Part shown: positions 23,651 through 37,148 of the stretch, in pieces
How positions within the stretch are numbered: the first letter of the stretch is position 1
How the letters are laid out: each line of letters starts with the position of its first letter
Source: Patagioenas fasciata
Lineage: Eukaryota > Chordata > Aves > Columbiformes > Columbidae
Length of the DNA: 64,000 bases
Assembly: GCF_037038585.1 (NCBI RefSeq)
Contig: NC_092521.1
Location: forward strand, 68,430,898 to 68,494,897
Direction: 5' to 3'
Notes under the pieces: model-generated
The model's input: the letters and a program-made list of their open reading frames with translations, nothing else
The model's database searches: none
Told to the model about the DNA's origin: nothing
Made by a program: the position numbers and the translations under genes

Positions 23651-25774
23651 CCTGTTCAACAAGATACTTTTATATCTTTCATAGGTTTTGAGCACAGAAA
23701 GTACCATCAAATAATCTTCTTGGGGAAGCTAAATTTCACACATCCTTAATCAATCAAACACCTTCTGTGAAGCCCTGTGGCTGTGACATTTCAGTCAGTC
23801 AAAGGCAGAGGACAGCAGAGACTAAACTTCCAGGATTTATAGTAGATTTATACTCAATATATGCTCCATTAACCTCACTGCAAAGAAACACTATTGTATT
23901 TCAAGAAACAATGTCTAGCTTCAATAGGATCTCTGGATGATTTTGTCAACAAGATTGTAATCCCCTACTGTCAGATCTTTTTTCCACTATGAAATTCCTG
24001 TTGCCAGTGATCAAGTTACATCTTGATCTTCTTTTGAAATAAGCTGAGCAAGATGAGTGCTGAAAACCTCATACCATAGGGCTCAAATATTTTGATTTCA
24101 CATGGACAAATATTTTGAAAGAGTATATCCTGAAAAAGGTTCACACTTTCATCCCCAAAAACCCTAAAAATGAAAAACATAAATTGAGTAAAACTTGCTT
24201 TAGACTAGATACTTTTTACTACAATTTAGCCTAGAGAGAGGCAAAATGTTGAGATGCTCTAACTACTTTTATGCAGCATTTCCATTTTCTTGTCTTTTAG
24301 TTGGGTAAATTAATTACAACAACTTGATATCTATTTATATTCAGAAACTACGGTGGGGTTTGGTTGGTTGGTTAGGGTTTTTTTGTATGTTTGCAATTTT
24401 AAGTTTTATAAGAGATTGCTTAGGTAAAGTCATTTCAACTTAAAAAGTAACACTTACCTACTGCAAACATTGGTTCAAATATCATCTCACTCAAACTTCT
24501 CATTTCCATCTATGATTGATTGCTTCAATATGAGAAGATGTTTGGGTATTTTTCCCCTTCCCATTAGTTGAAAGACTCTCAAGTTTACAAAGAGTGTCCT
24601 GCAATAATTTCAATCATAACTGGGCAAATAGTCTCCACCTAACAATTCAGGAAATGTATGATTATCTTCCTTCGTGCTGACTCTCTGGGGAAAGATCCTC
24701 AAATAAAACTAATGTGTTGCTAACAGGAGCTGCTCTTCCCTATCTTCCCACATGCATATAGTTTACAGATTACATACAGTTCCCTGGAATATTTAATACT
24801 CAAAATTCAAAGTATTTTGAATGTTCTCCCTAATTTTTACAACTGTATTATTATGCTGAATTGGCTGAACACAATGGCCAGTAAGGTCTGTGCAACCAAA
24901 AGCATCATGGCAGGTAAACTGTCACCAACTTTTACCTCTCTCTGTTTGCCATACTTGCTCAGCAGCAGAGCTTGAGGAACACGCATTTGAGACTATGCTT
25001 GTCATTCTCTCTAATACAAGGCAAAACACTTTTCATGCCAGCCTAACTCTGGGAAATGATGGTCACTTTGAACACCAGAGTGAAAAAGACAAGGAAATGA
25101 AGAACTGAAAGCAATTTATTTGTCTGTTTAGGTTTGGAGAGCACAGAAAATTCTGTCTTGTTCATTCGCAGCTGAAAATGATCCTTCTCCCCAGATTATC
25201 ACTCCATTTCTGCCCTCAGTCACATTCCTTTACCATGTCCTCAGTGCTCCCACTTATTCAAGCTAGAGAGGATCACCTGTGTGGGAGAAACACTCAACAT
25301 ATGGCAGAGGTAAGGATAACATGAGCAATAGGCACATGGGAAAGGGAAAACTGAGCCTGGAGGGAGGCAGCATCCCTGAAATAGAGTTTTTCCTGCAGGA
25401 AGCACCAGTTGGTGTCTCCCTCTGAATTAACTCATTTAAATGAGATTTTGATTCTTCCTTGGAAGTTCTCTTCCCCTTCCCAAATTTCCTCTTGGAGGAG
25501 CCAAATAACATCTCAAGATCAGGCCTGGGATACCTTTGTTAGAATAACTTAGCTAGTAGAAAATTAAATGGATGGGAGAAGAGTTTAAGTTTTCCTTTTG
25601 TCAGCTATTAAACACATTTTTCAAAACATTTGTAGAGAGCATTTCTGGAGAGAAAAGCTTTCTGAGTTTTTATTTTCAGTTAAGGGAGACAAAATTACAA
25701 TCCTCAACCCCTTGTTCATTTGAGACAATGCAGGCACACCTGCCTCAGCCTCAGGGCACCTGAAAGTCCAAGGG
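23651..25774. other. Intergenic AT-rich sequence
   Basis: No gene was recognised. A short G/T-rich string occurs at about 24351-24390. Confidence 0.45.
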
Positions 25775-25830
25775 CATAGAACCATAGAATTTTTTTGGTT
25801 GGAAAATTCCTTTAAGATCATCTTGCATCT
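25775..25830 (-). mobile_element. CR1 LINE tail fragment, antisense
   Basis: Catagaaccatagaat is followed by ggttggaaaattcctttaag and atcatct, the inverted CR1 3' terminus, truncated after about 55 bp. Confidence 0.7.
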
Positions 25831-27879
25831 CGTTCACATCTCTATCTTCATTGACAGTCCTATCTAAGAAAGCTCCTGACACTTCTTCGGGGATCTCTGA
25901 GAGGCCTGAAGCTGCCTTGTGCTATACGGAGGAGTTCCTCCACCAAATTTGTGAGGGGTCAGGTCCACCTTCTGTTTGTACAGCAGAGAGAGCACTTCAC
26001 TGGTGATAGGAGAGACCAGGACTCTGTGCTGGCTTTCCCCCAGCTGTGAGGAACCTTCTGAAATGCCAGGCTTAGCGATATTCAGGAGCAAAACCAGTCT
26101 GACCTTCTGCCTGTAGAAGGGGTCAAAATCTGAATGGTGGTACCATTAAATCTGAATTAAGACACACAGAAGTCAGTGTGAGTGTGACAGTCTAGTCTAG
26201 TAGTCAGTGCACTTTGTGGGCAGAAAGGAAGTTCTGGAGTATATTTAAAGGCTGCTTGATTATTTAAAATGTTTACTCAAGCAGAAGCTTTAAGCCACAC
26301 CTTCCCTTTCCTTGCTGAGTGTTCCATCCCACAGACCCTGGGTCTTCACACACCTTTTCCATCTGATCCAGCAGACTCCTTTTTTGTACAATTCCAAGCA
26401 CCAGAGCATAAATGGGAAAACATGGGTTGTGCTACTCTCTGCTCGAGGGAGCCCACAGCCTCCTGCTGAGGACTCTCAGGTGCCAACTTTGATTTTCTAC
26501 AGACAGAGGAAAGGCTTCGTGCCAGATGCCCTAAAGACTCAGTCCCGAGTCATGCCGAAAACTGTCAGAAACTCCTAGCTTGAACTAGATGAAAAGTAGT
26601 ATTTGATGGGCGAAGAAAACCCCAGTACATTTCCACAGCCTTTCCTGATGGATGCCCCTGGCAGGTCCCCACTCCATGCTCTGACTGCTCAGTGTCCCCT
26701 TCTGCAGCATGTACCTTTCCCATCAGTTGCAGGAGGTTCAGGGACCTGCCCAACCTAAGACAGAGTTACAGACTATAGCTGTGGCATGTAACTACTCAGG
26801 ACTGCATTGTATCACTCAAAGAAAGGGGATTTCAGCCAACGCTGAAATGCTTTCCAGCCTCAGAAAGCCAGTCGTTGCTTTCTGAACCAATAAGCATCCT
26901 GCAGTCTGCGGGAAGCCAGCGTAAACACCGCGACCTGGTATTTTTAAAACAGCCACAAATCTATATCAGCTGATAGAAATAGTGAGCATGTCTCAAAGCT
27001 GGGCATAAAAACATATTTTAAGGTCTAATTTTTACTATGGTCCACACTTCATTCCCTATTCTTTTTCTGTATTTCAGCCAGAACCCAAGTCCATGTGTCT
27101 TTTCAAACAAACCACAGTTTTCCCTCTTTAATTTGTTTGCCATTGTAATGACACTATTTTACAGCACACCAAGAATTTCCTGAGTTTTTTTAATACTATA
27201 ACAATACCTCAGTTTTAATTACCTGAACAAAAGGGTTTCAGGTCCATCAGAGTGCCTTTCACGGCCTGCAAAGATATTAACTGATTCCATAACCAATTAC
27301 CTACATTTTCCTTTACTTATTGCAAATGTGACCTTTTGTTAGAATTTGATTGCAAGTTTCCTGCTGTGAGTATATAACTATCTGTGTGTCTGAGAACGGC
27401 TACCCTCCACTCATGTGATGACTGCTGTTAATTTTAATACACTTTGATGGCTGGAGAACAAATAAGTGTCTGTGACACAGAGCAGAGACATTTGAAGGTG
27501 GATAAACTACCACTTTAATGAGTAGAAATCAGCAAGTAAAGGGGCCTTCCAATGACAAACCAGAAGACCTTCAACCTACACAAAGCATTTTTCAGTCTGG
27601 AGGGGATTAAAAAAACCCCTGCTTTCCGTATACAGGTAGAATAGCAACACACCCAATAAAAATGACGCTAACTATGGAAAAGAGGAATATATAAATAAAT
27701 ACTCCCAAGTGACAATATATTTCTCTTATAAATGAAACTATGTGAGAAAAAACATTTTGGAGAAACTATTGCAGCTGTATGTTTTTATTACCTGTTGATA
27801 GTAATTCTCTGAGGTCCAAAAAAAAATAAAAAATAAAGGTTTGTAGACCTCTTTTCTCCATATTGGCAGTGTATGGTTG
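25831..27879. other. Intergenic sequence, unassigned
   Basis: No exon was recognised. 26880-27420 contains AT-rich stretches that look like single-copy regulatory-type DNA, but I cannot demonstrate this. Confidence 0.4.
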
Positions 27880-27925
27880 GGGGTTTTTTTGTTTGTTTGT
27901 GTGTGTGTGTCTTGTTTTGCTTTGT
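27880..27925 (+). repeat. G/T-rich low-complexity tract
   Basis: A short G/T tract with GTTTGTTTG followed by GTGTGTGTGT. Confidence 0.75.
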
Positions 27926-27984
27926 TTTTCTTGATTCCAAATACAATCCTCAGGCTAGAACCTGGCTCTGAAGAAAAATAGATT

Positions 27985-28165
27985 CATAGATTTGTTGGAG
28001 TCCAGAGGAGAGCAAGAATGAAAATTAGGAAGCTGAAGGGATTCACTTGCAAGTTACTTGCCCTGACTAAGTAATGATCAAGGTGAAACGTATTAATTCT
28101 TTATAAATATTTAAATAGCATGAATCCTTAACAGTGAGAGGACTTAATTAACAATAGGTAAAGGA
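27985..28165 (+). mobile_element. Possible ancient CR1 3' fragment
   Basis: The string gagtccagaggagagcaa followed by gaatgaaaattagga resembles the sense CR1 block that encodes the QRRATK-like segment, and 'tttataaatatttaaatagcatgaa' near 28100 fits the usual downstream block. Divergence is high and the tail is not visible, so this is only a probable call. Confidence 0.4.
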
Positions 28166-31100
28166 ACGCTGGGATATCAGAAAGGTTGTAAATCATCTAA
28201 AAATATGTAGACTGGATTATTTATTGTACAGAAAAAATGTACAAATTCTTCAAATAAAAATTTAGAAAAAATATTGCCTGCTTATGTAAAAGCATATTGG
28301 ACTAAGGTTTGACTCCTGAAGTCGCATTCTTTTCTCTACAGTTATTTCCACAAAAAATGCACAATTACACAGAGAGTTTCCATTGTGCAAAATCAGGAAA
28401 CAAACACAAAAGCCTTGTGCCCAAACTCTTTTTTTCTTCCTTTTCTAGTTTTCCTCTACAGTTTGTGGGTGTATCATAAAACTTAAATACTGACATTTTA
28501 TCACTAGTGTACGAGTTTGCTGAGCACAGCAACATCTCTGGTTACACATAAAAAAGGAGGACCAAGCAGAAAAGATTCTCTGAATATGTTCTTTCCTACT
28601 CAGTCACTATTGAATTGTCCCCCAAACTGATGAAATTATCAATTATTAGGCTATAGAATTATCTTTCCTTTTGTTCCCAATCACTGATGTAAGATTACCA
28701 CTGATTTTCAGAAAAAAATCAATTTTTATCTTGTTTGCCCCAGAACAAAATCACATCTTTGCACTGAATCCAGAACCTACTACCTGCTTTGATCCTTACT
28801 CGAATACTAAACACTCTATACAACCCTAAGAAAAGTTTCAGACTTGTGTGAGGACTCAGGGCCCTCTATAGCATTTTAGTTTCACAGCCTATAGCTGACT
28901 TGTTTTCTGTTATCACTGTTAATTAAATAAGCAGCAGAGGACCACTGCCTTTGTTTAAGATGTATAATACTTCCCATTATAAAGTCTTTTTCAGTAAAAG
29001 TAATTTCTGCCAGTCTCTTAACATTTCAGTCTGAAATTGCCCATGTGGACTCATATCATTTTATCCTAGTTGCTGGAAAGGAGAATTTCAGCAAAGATAA
29101 CACAGCTGATTTCAAAAGTCAGATTCGTAAAATTATCATGCTACTTATTCCAGCTCCTCCATTCAGCGACAGTGTCAGAGGACACCCTGCTGTAGCTGAC
29201 GTTCTTCTCAGAAGGCAAGAAAAAGCTCTTGGCCTGGTCCTTGTCATCACTAATTCGACCTTGCTAACATGAATTTAAATGGTCATTTGATGGTCACTAC
29301 CATGAGGTGGTCTCACAGTTTACTGGGACTTGCCATGTTCACACACAACACCCGCAGAGTCATCCAAAACTCTAGGTGCTGCTCTCCTTTTTTTTTGTTT
29401 CTACCTAGGTCCCTGAGAGAAGGTAGTCTTTGTCCTATTACCTGAATAGCTCCATGTCTGGCAGATAGCTGGTCCCACCAAAACTGCCCTTCTGCTTTTC
29501 TAACGTCAAAAACCTGCATTGATGCAGCTATAGGCTCAGACCAACCTCTTTTATTTTAGTGACATCAGGACTGGCCAGCAGTCACCCATAATCCACCATT
29601 ATTATCGCTAACTAGTCAATGAGCTTTCTAAGCCTCCTGTTTTCCCCATAGGATCTCTGCTAGCAGCAAAGTTCTGTATCAGAAAATGTTTTTTTCAATA
29701 CATTAATAAATACTCTTTCCATTAGTGCACCATACTGAAGCCCTCTAGGCATTTGGCTATTCGGAAAAGAAAGCCAGTTTCCAAAGTAGTAGAGTAATGG
29801 CAAGAGCACGAGGGCAGGCAAGGCTCGAGCTGTCAGGGCTGTACTGATCATAAGACAACACTCAAGTGTAAGCTCATTGCCAGCTTGTATTCAGACTTGA
29901 CCGTCTCCTACGATACAACTAGCTGACACACCACACAGCATTTTGGACTACAATTTGACACACAAGGGTTGAAAATGATCCTGAGGAGGATGAGTAAGGT
30001 TTGTGCTCAGAAATGGCCTCAGACTGGAACTAGCTCATCGGTCAACAGAGTCAAAAGAGATCTGGCTCACAAGTCCAAAGGCTTGGGTGGCATTTCCAAG
30101 AGGAATGACTGGTAACAAGTAGTTCCACACAACTTAAAAAACCAAAGTTGAATTCGTGTCCTAACTGAATAGAAACTCTTCATAAAACAGAGCATTTTGT
30201 AGAACATTGTTTACAAAAAGGTTCAGTCAGTCTTGCCTTTTTGTATCAGCGTGACCTGTGAGTTGTTTTTTTTTTCTGCTTCTCAGTAGGTATTACTAAA
30301 GCAAACAGGGGGGAGGAAGTGCTTGTATTACAGTGGATATTTTTTAATAAAATGTAATTCACAGTCAGTTGTATGTCACCCAAGGTCATCAATCCTAGAC
30401 TGTGAAATCCAGTGAAATAGCAAATCTTACCCAATCTGCTTATATTAAGGGCAAAGAGCATTTCAAATATGAGACAATCAAGATGAATTAGAAGTCAAAA
30501 TGATAAAAGATGCAAAGCTGCATGTCTTTTAGAGCTGAAACTGCTTGCTATTGGCATACATGGTATTTACACAGCATCTTGCAGAATGTCCCCAACCTTT
30601 ATCTTTTCCTATTGTCATCTTCCTTGTCTTGTTCTCGTCTTATTATTTTCCAGTGGGCAGTTATTTATACGTGTCAGCCCTTTCTGATCTCTAAGAACTG
30701 AATTTGCCATTTTTTTTTCTTTTCTACTGCATCATACATTTTAAAATTAATTATGAAAATACCAATAAAACCAGTAAGGGAAATATTAATAGCAAAGGAA
30801 ATTATGTCTTTGCAATACACACCTATTAAAATGCAGTCAGACTTTACAAACCACATCTTAAAAGTTGTAGTGCAGACTGTGAAGTTTCTTTGTGAGAAAT
30901 AAAAAGGGAAGCCTGATGCTTTGTATCAGTGAAAAAGTGTTACTGGACCAGCTACCCCATGACAAGTGTTTTCAAATTGATTAATTTTCTGCTCCTTCCT
31001 CTGCAACAACGGAATAATTTTAACCCCTGTGTAGATTGAGATAGATTGTCACATAAGCAGCCACCGGTCTTGCTGGTGAAGCATAATGACAAGAGGAATT

Positions 31101-33036
31101 GCACTGCTTTTAGAGGTGAGATGTATTGCACGTGAGAGACAGACAGGACGGGTGGGATTCAGTTGCCTAAACATTGTGACCTCATGCTACCTGAGATGAC
31201 CCAAGGCAGCCACGTCCGCGTGGGCCTGGCAGGTCTGAGACAGGACTTAAGGGACTTCCAGTCCCTTGCAAAACAGCAAGTGGAGGCCAGGCAGGCTTAA
31301 AATGCCAGAGCCAAGACCAAAAGTGATACTTGACACTCCTGTTTAGGCAATGAAATCTTCCTCTCCTCCTTGAGTACCTCCTTGGAGTGCCTGGGGCTGT
31401 AGCTCACCTTTCACTACACTCCTACGAGAAAATGGAATTTCTCCAGAGATTTCACTGAAACTGAACCTTGCACTCCAAGACTTTTATTCCCCAGGTATTT
31501 AGCTGGGAACAGATTGAAAATACTTTCTGTCTGTTTCCTTTCTTCCCCTTTAGAAGTTCACAAAAATTGTGGGATTCACTAGCTGGGTTCTCACACATCA
31601 CTTCTGGCCACCATGGAGGAACACAAGGGAACCCTTCCTGGAGCTGTTCCTAACAATTTTCCATCACTTTTTGAATTAAACCCCTAAGAAACATGACTTA
31701 GAGAACAAGATAAATAATAGTTACTGAATTTTTTGGCATCTTGTAACACTGTTCAGTAGTGAGTGCTCTCAGTTAGGAGGTGAAAGATCTACAAGGAGCT
31801 CAACTCAGTTCTCCTGCTGGCCAAGAGACCGCCTGCAACCATTGAGGAATTGCAGGTGCAGCCTTCCCAGGCTTGACAGAGCTGTTCCATCTCATGTTAA
31901 TAATTAAATATTCATTGGAGCATGGACCAGAACCTGACTCTCCCACTTCCCAGGTGATAGCCCTAATTACATGCCTGTGTCATCAATCTCTGTCTCTGCT
32001 GTAATGAATTGTCATTATTTGTATATACTGGAAGAGTTTTAACAGGAGACAGCTCCCCTCCCTCTTCGCCTCCCCTCTGAATATCTGACAGCCAAGAGGT
32101 TGCAGGTATTCTTTCTGGCACAGATGAAAAACTGGGTTCAAGCCTTTCCTCTGAATTACACAGAGTAAGGAATTTGAAAATAGATGCATGGAAAATAACC
32201 ATAGTCACTGCCAGGTAGCCCCCGAAGACTCTTCCTTTGGCCAAACTGATGGAGATTAAATCTGGTAGGGATTTGACTGAGCTCATGATGAAGAAGGATC
32301 CTGTCCAGGCTGGCTTTGGGTCTGCATTTGTGCATGCCCTTTAGCCACTGCAGTAGGACTTTAACAATCTTTCTAATTTCTTAAGGCTACAGCTATGTAT
32401 CAAAAGAAAAACACAGATGCTTAAGTCCTTTTGCACAACTAGCCCTTGTTATCCACAGGATTACCTGTGGAGGTATACATTTCTTCAAATAGTTTTCTAA
32501 CGAAAGACTATCAATAATCAACATACTGGCTCTATGTTCCTCTCCCTTCAGGTGTCATTACACAGTCCTTGCCATTGACTCGAACAACAAAGACTTCACA
32601 TTAAGACTCACACAAAAGATCCTTCAGACTCTGTAATCACATATTGCCTCTCCAGGGCATTTTCTACAATGCAATACCATATTTTCATATCCATTACTCA
32701 CATTCTCTGTAATACTTCCAGCACTAACACTGCTGAAATAACTTGTGCAGGCTTTAAATAGGCTGCTTTTACTGCACCAAGTATGTGTTTCCCCAGAGTT
32801 TTCCATAGCTAGATGCTTCTTGAAATGTAGCACAAGAGAATTCATTTATCACAAGTTAAAAGTCTGTTAATGCTCACCTTTTCTTTAGGAAGACAAATGA
32901 GATTAGAACTGATACACTTAGCACTATTTGCAATAGACTCACTAGTTCTGTGCACTCTCTGTGTGTGAGAATTACTAAATCTACAGTGTAGAAAAGCTTT
33001 TTTCTATTACACTCTGGTCAAAAGAGAGCATGTTTT
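28166..33036. other. Long intergenic stretch, unassigned
   Basis: Nearly 4.9 kb with no recognised gene or repeat family. Composition is mostly AT-rich, with a GC-richer patch at about 31070-31420. Open frames are under 110 codons and carry no recognisable domain. Confidence 0.45.
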
Positions 33037-33073
33037 GGTTTGGGGGTTTTTTGGTTTTTTGTTTGTTTGTTTT
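33037..33073 (+). repeat. G/T-rich low-complexity tract
   Basis: A short G/T-only string ending in GTTTGTTTGTTT. Confidence 0.75.
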
Positions 33074-35107
33074 CATGACATCTTTACACATTAACCTCTT
33101 TAATATCATAGCCTCTGTCTTTAGTGTCTGAGCGCTTTGCCAAGTCAAGTTGCACTAGGGGCAAATGCAGTCCCCAAATGACTGAGAGGCGAGGGGCAGA
33201 AGATGAGCTTTACCTCTTGCACACCTGATCACATATTGAGGCATGATCCTTCTTGCCCCACCATGCACTAGCCAGGACAAGGCTTCCACTTGCCAGCTGC
33301 TGCATGGTGTCACAGATCCTATTCAGGAATCTGCATCTGCCTCCTGTGACTGAGATGCCATCGAGAAACTGCAACACTGCACAGTGGATACCCAGGCTCC
33401 CAGTGCTGCCACAAGGAGCTGGATATGGGGACTACTGTGCCCTTATCCCTTTCTGTAAATCTGCACCTGCAAATATTGACTGAATTCTATTACAGATAAC
33501 GTCTATAGCCAATCCATGCGGATATCAGAAATGGGCAATAATTCCCTGTTGCATCTATCATGTTTGTTTTAAAAGTAATTACTGTGTAAGGCAGCAGTAA
33601 TTAAAACATTACTTTATGAAAGCCATTCAAACTGTAATTTCGATAGTGGCCCCATGTAAATCTTTTGCACTCCAGTTGTGCTTTTGCTAACCACAGTTAC
33701 AATAGTGTCACCCCAGGGAGTTGTTTGGAATTACTCTTAATTTCACCCTAACAGAAGTGACCAGAGAATCACACTTTCCGAATCAGGGTTTAACACGCTC
33801 AGAGAGAGAAAAACACTGAATGTAAACCTGAATTTTCTCTTTGTTAGTGCCAGCATTCAATCATCATGCCCTCATCCCAGCATCATCTTTGTGAAGCCAG
33901 AGGAAGATGTGCAGCAGGACAGAATATATTGATTCACAAGGTCTTATGGGACCAAGAAGAAAGTTTCCCCTGCAGTGGGATAAGAGGAAGGGAATGGCAC
34001 ACTGCTAGAGCTTGGGTCATCGCATTTCTACAGCAGGAATGATGGGAAAAGCAGTGAGAACATCTATTAGGACCCAAATGTGCTTTCTGAAATGCAGCTA
34101 CAAGCACTATTGATTTAATCTCCTTTCATCCATACAGGAGAAAGACCTCTGCTTATCATTGTTTTAATAATTAAGAAACTAAAAGCCTAGCTGTGATCTC
34201 CCACATATAAGTAAAAAAATGTGAAGAAAAGTATTAAGAAAAGGGGAAGGGAATAATGTTGGTTGAACAGTTGACTTGGCTACTGTGCAGAACATAACAG
34301 TACACCTGCTTTATCACATTATTATTGTGGTGGCTTGCCATGCCATCTAGCAGGGACTCAGGGAACTACCAGTTCTGGGGAAGAAATGAAAAGGCAAAAC
34401 AAAAGCAAGACAAGGAAAAAAGTTCTGGAATATATAATTACCAAGACTGAATATAAATATTTGCATTTTTCACATAAAACAATTCCTGAATGAAGAGTAG
34501 TTTCTAAAAAAAAAAAAAAAAACTTTTACCTTTAATTCTGTAATACAGACTGAGCTCTTTCACAAGTTCACTGCATATTGTGTATGAAAATATTCTTCCT
34601 CTGTTTTTAAAAGTCTCATGTTTGTTCATTTTTTCTAATATTTACAAAGAAAATATGTAGCTGCCTTTCTATAGGTGATACAGCATCACTATTTCACCTT
34701 TGTTGTGTTCATTTTCTTAATCCTTTCTCTGTATTTTTTTCTGATGCTTCTGTGAGTTGAACCCTTCATCCTTCTAGACCAATACTGAGATTGCATTCAC
34801 AGTGGTTTGTGAGCATCACCAACGACCAGATGAACTATACACCAAAATCTGTCTAATGTAGTTGCACTTTAGTCGTCACTGGTATGCAAAAATGGCTTGT
34901 TAGACTTTCCTTTTGGTAATATGCCATTTTCAAAGTTAAAGTCATTTCTTATCTAAGAATTTACTAATCCCCACCAGATGTATCAAAGAAAAACTTTATC
35001 ACTTCAGCTTCCTACTTGAAGACTGTATTGAAGACCTATATCGCATAGATAAAATCATCTTTGTTTTCTCTTGGTAAGCATTTTCTGAAGCAGTAAAGTT
35101 GAATTAC
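33074..35107. other. Intergenic sequence, with a candidate regulatory stretch
   Basis: No gene was recognised. 33520-33780 looks like single-copy, motif-dense DNA. A 17-bp A run lies near 34507-34523. Confidence 0.4.
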
Positions 35108-35285
35108 TCAGAATCACAGAATGTTAGGGATTGGAAGGGACCTCAAAAGATCATCTAGTCCAATCCCCCTGTCGGAGCAGGAACACCTAGATGAGGTTAC
35201 ACAGGAAGGTGTCCAGGCAGGTTTTGAATGCCTCCAGAGTAGGAGACTCCACAACCTCCCTGGGCAGCCTGTTCCAGTGTTCTGT
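35108..35285 (-). mobile_element. CR1 LINE 3' fragment, antisense, about 178 bp
   Basis: The plus strand begins tcagaatcacagaatgttag and follows the inverted CR1 3' end to ttccagtgttctgt, then abruptly turns into unrelated sequence. It has nearly the same sequence and the same 5' truncation point as the copy at 54307-54486. Confidence 0.92.
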
Positions 35286-35706
35286 AAACATTTTATTTGT
35301 CCTTAATATAAAGCTATGGTCATTCTGTCACTTGTCTAACAGGCAAAGCCTTTCCCAACCTATAGACACACCAGTACTACATTCGCTCCAAGCAACTCTA
35401 AAAGGACATAAGAATGCCCCTACTATTACGCTTCTACCTCTCACTGACAGCACAAGCCTCTGGTATTTTATAGACATTGGTGTGACAACCTTCAAGAGCA
35501 ACCCCATCCTTAGCAGAACAAAGGACCTTGTTATGCCTTAAATATCTGGTTTTCGTTACTTTGGGAGTAAAAGATATATGACACCTCGTCATATCTTTCC
35601 CAAGGTTTTATGGCCATGGAGGTAGGCACCTGGTAAGATAACAGCAATTAACAGTGTTGCTATTAAAGGTCTCATGGTCTAATTGGGATGATAGAGATGA
35701 AACATC
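35286..35706. other. Intergenic sequence, unassigned
   Basis: No feature was recognised between the CR1 fragment and the LTR-like block. Confidence 0.4.
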
Positions 35707-36365
35707 TGTCGGAAAACCAGCTACCAGAAGAAACTATGAACCAACAGCTACCTCTGATGGGCAAAGCAACTCACTTCTGGTCAGTACTGTGAACTTTCCC
35801 CTAGTTTGAAGACCCCAGACTCATTTCCAGAAGAGTCTTTCTAATTAGCATGAAGACCAAGCAGAGGGAGGAGATGAACTGCCCACATGTAAATGAACTG
35901 GGTTATAAAATGACCCCGTGAGCGGCATCAGGTGTATGTGCTGTGCAGCATGACCGAAGTCTTCAATGCATCCACCCTCTCTTCACCGGATATTGCTGGA
36001 TCGATAACCTGTGGAGTGGTGATATCTTACTCTCTTTCTCTTTCTCTCATATCTTAGTTTATGTCTTACTCTCTCTCTCTCTCATATCTTGGTTTTCATT
36101 CTCTCTCTCTCTTTTCGTTTTTCTTGAACATATAAATGTAACGTCATTTTAAGTTCTGCTGTTTAAGTCTTGTTAAGTTTTGTATTATAGTTACTAATTG
36201 TTGCCAATCCACTGTTTGTAGACATACTTTTGCTGTCGATGTATTAATAAGTTTTGTGATGTTATAACATACTTTTGCCAAGTCACTAATCTCCGTAATT
36301 TGTATTCCACCATGTGCTTTTAGTAAATTCATAATTGGACCCCCAGAGTGACTGTCTGTCATTCA
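35707..36365 (+). mobile_element. LTR-like block, possible solo endogenous retroviral LTR
   Basis: The block starts with TGTCGGAAAACC. It has a strong TATA box (ttataaaat, 35903-35911) followed about 25-50 bp downstream by a GC-richer, start-site-like region, then a CT-rich stretch (36026-36115). It ends ...gagtgactgtctgtcattca. This order (U3, TATA, R, CT-rich and T-rich U5, terminal CA) fits a retroviral LTR of about 660 bp. I could not find a convincing target duplication, a primer-binding site or internal genes, and the termini are guesses. A non-LTR promoter or unique sequence remains possible. Confidence 0.4.
36026..36115 (+). repeat. (TC)n-rich pyrimidine stretch
   Basis: Repeated CTCTCT and TTTCTC strings inside the LTR-like block, imperfect and interrupted by 'atatcttag' and 'atatcttgg' strings that themselves repeat. 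Confidence 0.8.
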
Positions 36366-37148
36366 CTTGACATTGCCATGCAGAATTACGCAGAGTTAAC
36401 TCACAACTGATCTCATCTGTTGAGTCAGGGCACATGTCACGTTCAGAGTTACCTCATCCCATCTGTTGGGATGGGACAACTGATAACTTTGACATTTCCT
36501 CTTTCATTTTCTTCAGTTCCTCTTCCTCCATTTCTACTGTATCTATCTTCCCTCTCTAGCAGGAATGCCTTGCACTCCACACCTTTTCCCAATATGCCTT
36601 TTCTCCTCATTTCAGCAGTTTTCTTCTGCTTTCTTTCTTGCAACACATGGCAGATCGTACCAAAATCTGTTGGTTCTCTCCTGCAAACAGAAGCACTTTG
36701 GTTACATTCTCCCCATTGCAGCTATCAGGATCACCACCACAGACAGCTCAGAGAAAAAATTTGGACAGACCAAGATCTGCTGTTGACTCCATCACTGTGC
36801 TTCCTTTGGTCTCTTTATCCAGCAGAATGGGCTGATGGGAAAACATGGACACAGGTTTGGTCCATGTTTCTTCTTGGTCTGCTTGTGTATACAGGGGTGT
36901 CAGTCCTTAGAGTGTGCATTAAGTGTGTCATGCTGCTGCCTGGCAGAGACCATATCTGCAGCCACACCTCTTAGCATACCATCTAGAAATGCCAAGGTCT
37001 CAACCCATCCTGACCATGCATCTGTGGTCTCCTGGTTGCCAGTTCATGCCATTTGAAAGTTTACATACGGGAATCAGAGAGAGGACCCTTGGCCATGGCA
37101 ATGCTCTCCAAGAGACAGAAATATGATTTTCTCCCTGGCACAAACCTC
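36366..37148. other. Intergenic sequence with a 184-codon open frame
   Basis: A plus-strand frame at 36420-36974 has 184 codons, the longest in the window outside CR1. It has no recognisable domain. Its composition looks like translated pyrimidine-rich noncoding DNA, and several overlapping frames of 65-75 codons occupy the same span. I do not call it a gene. Confidence 0.4.
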
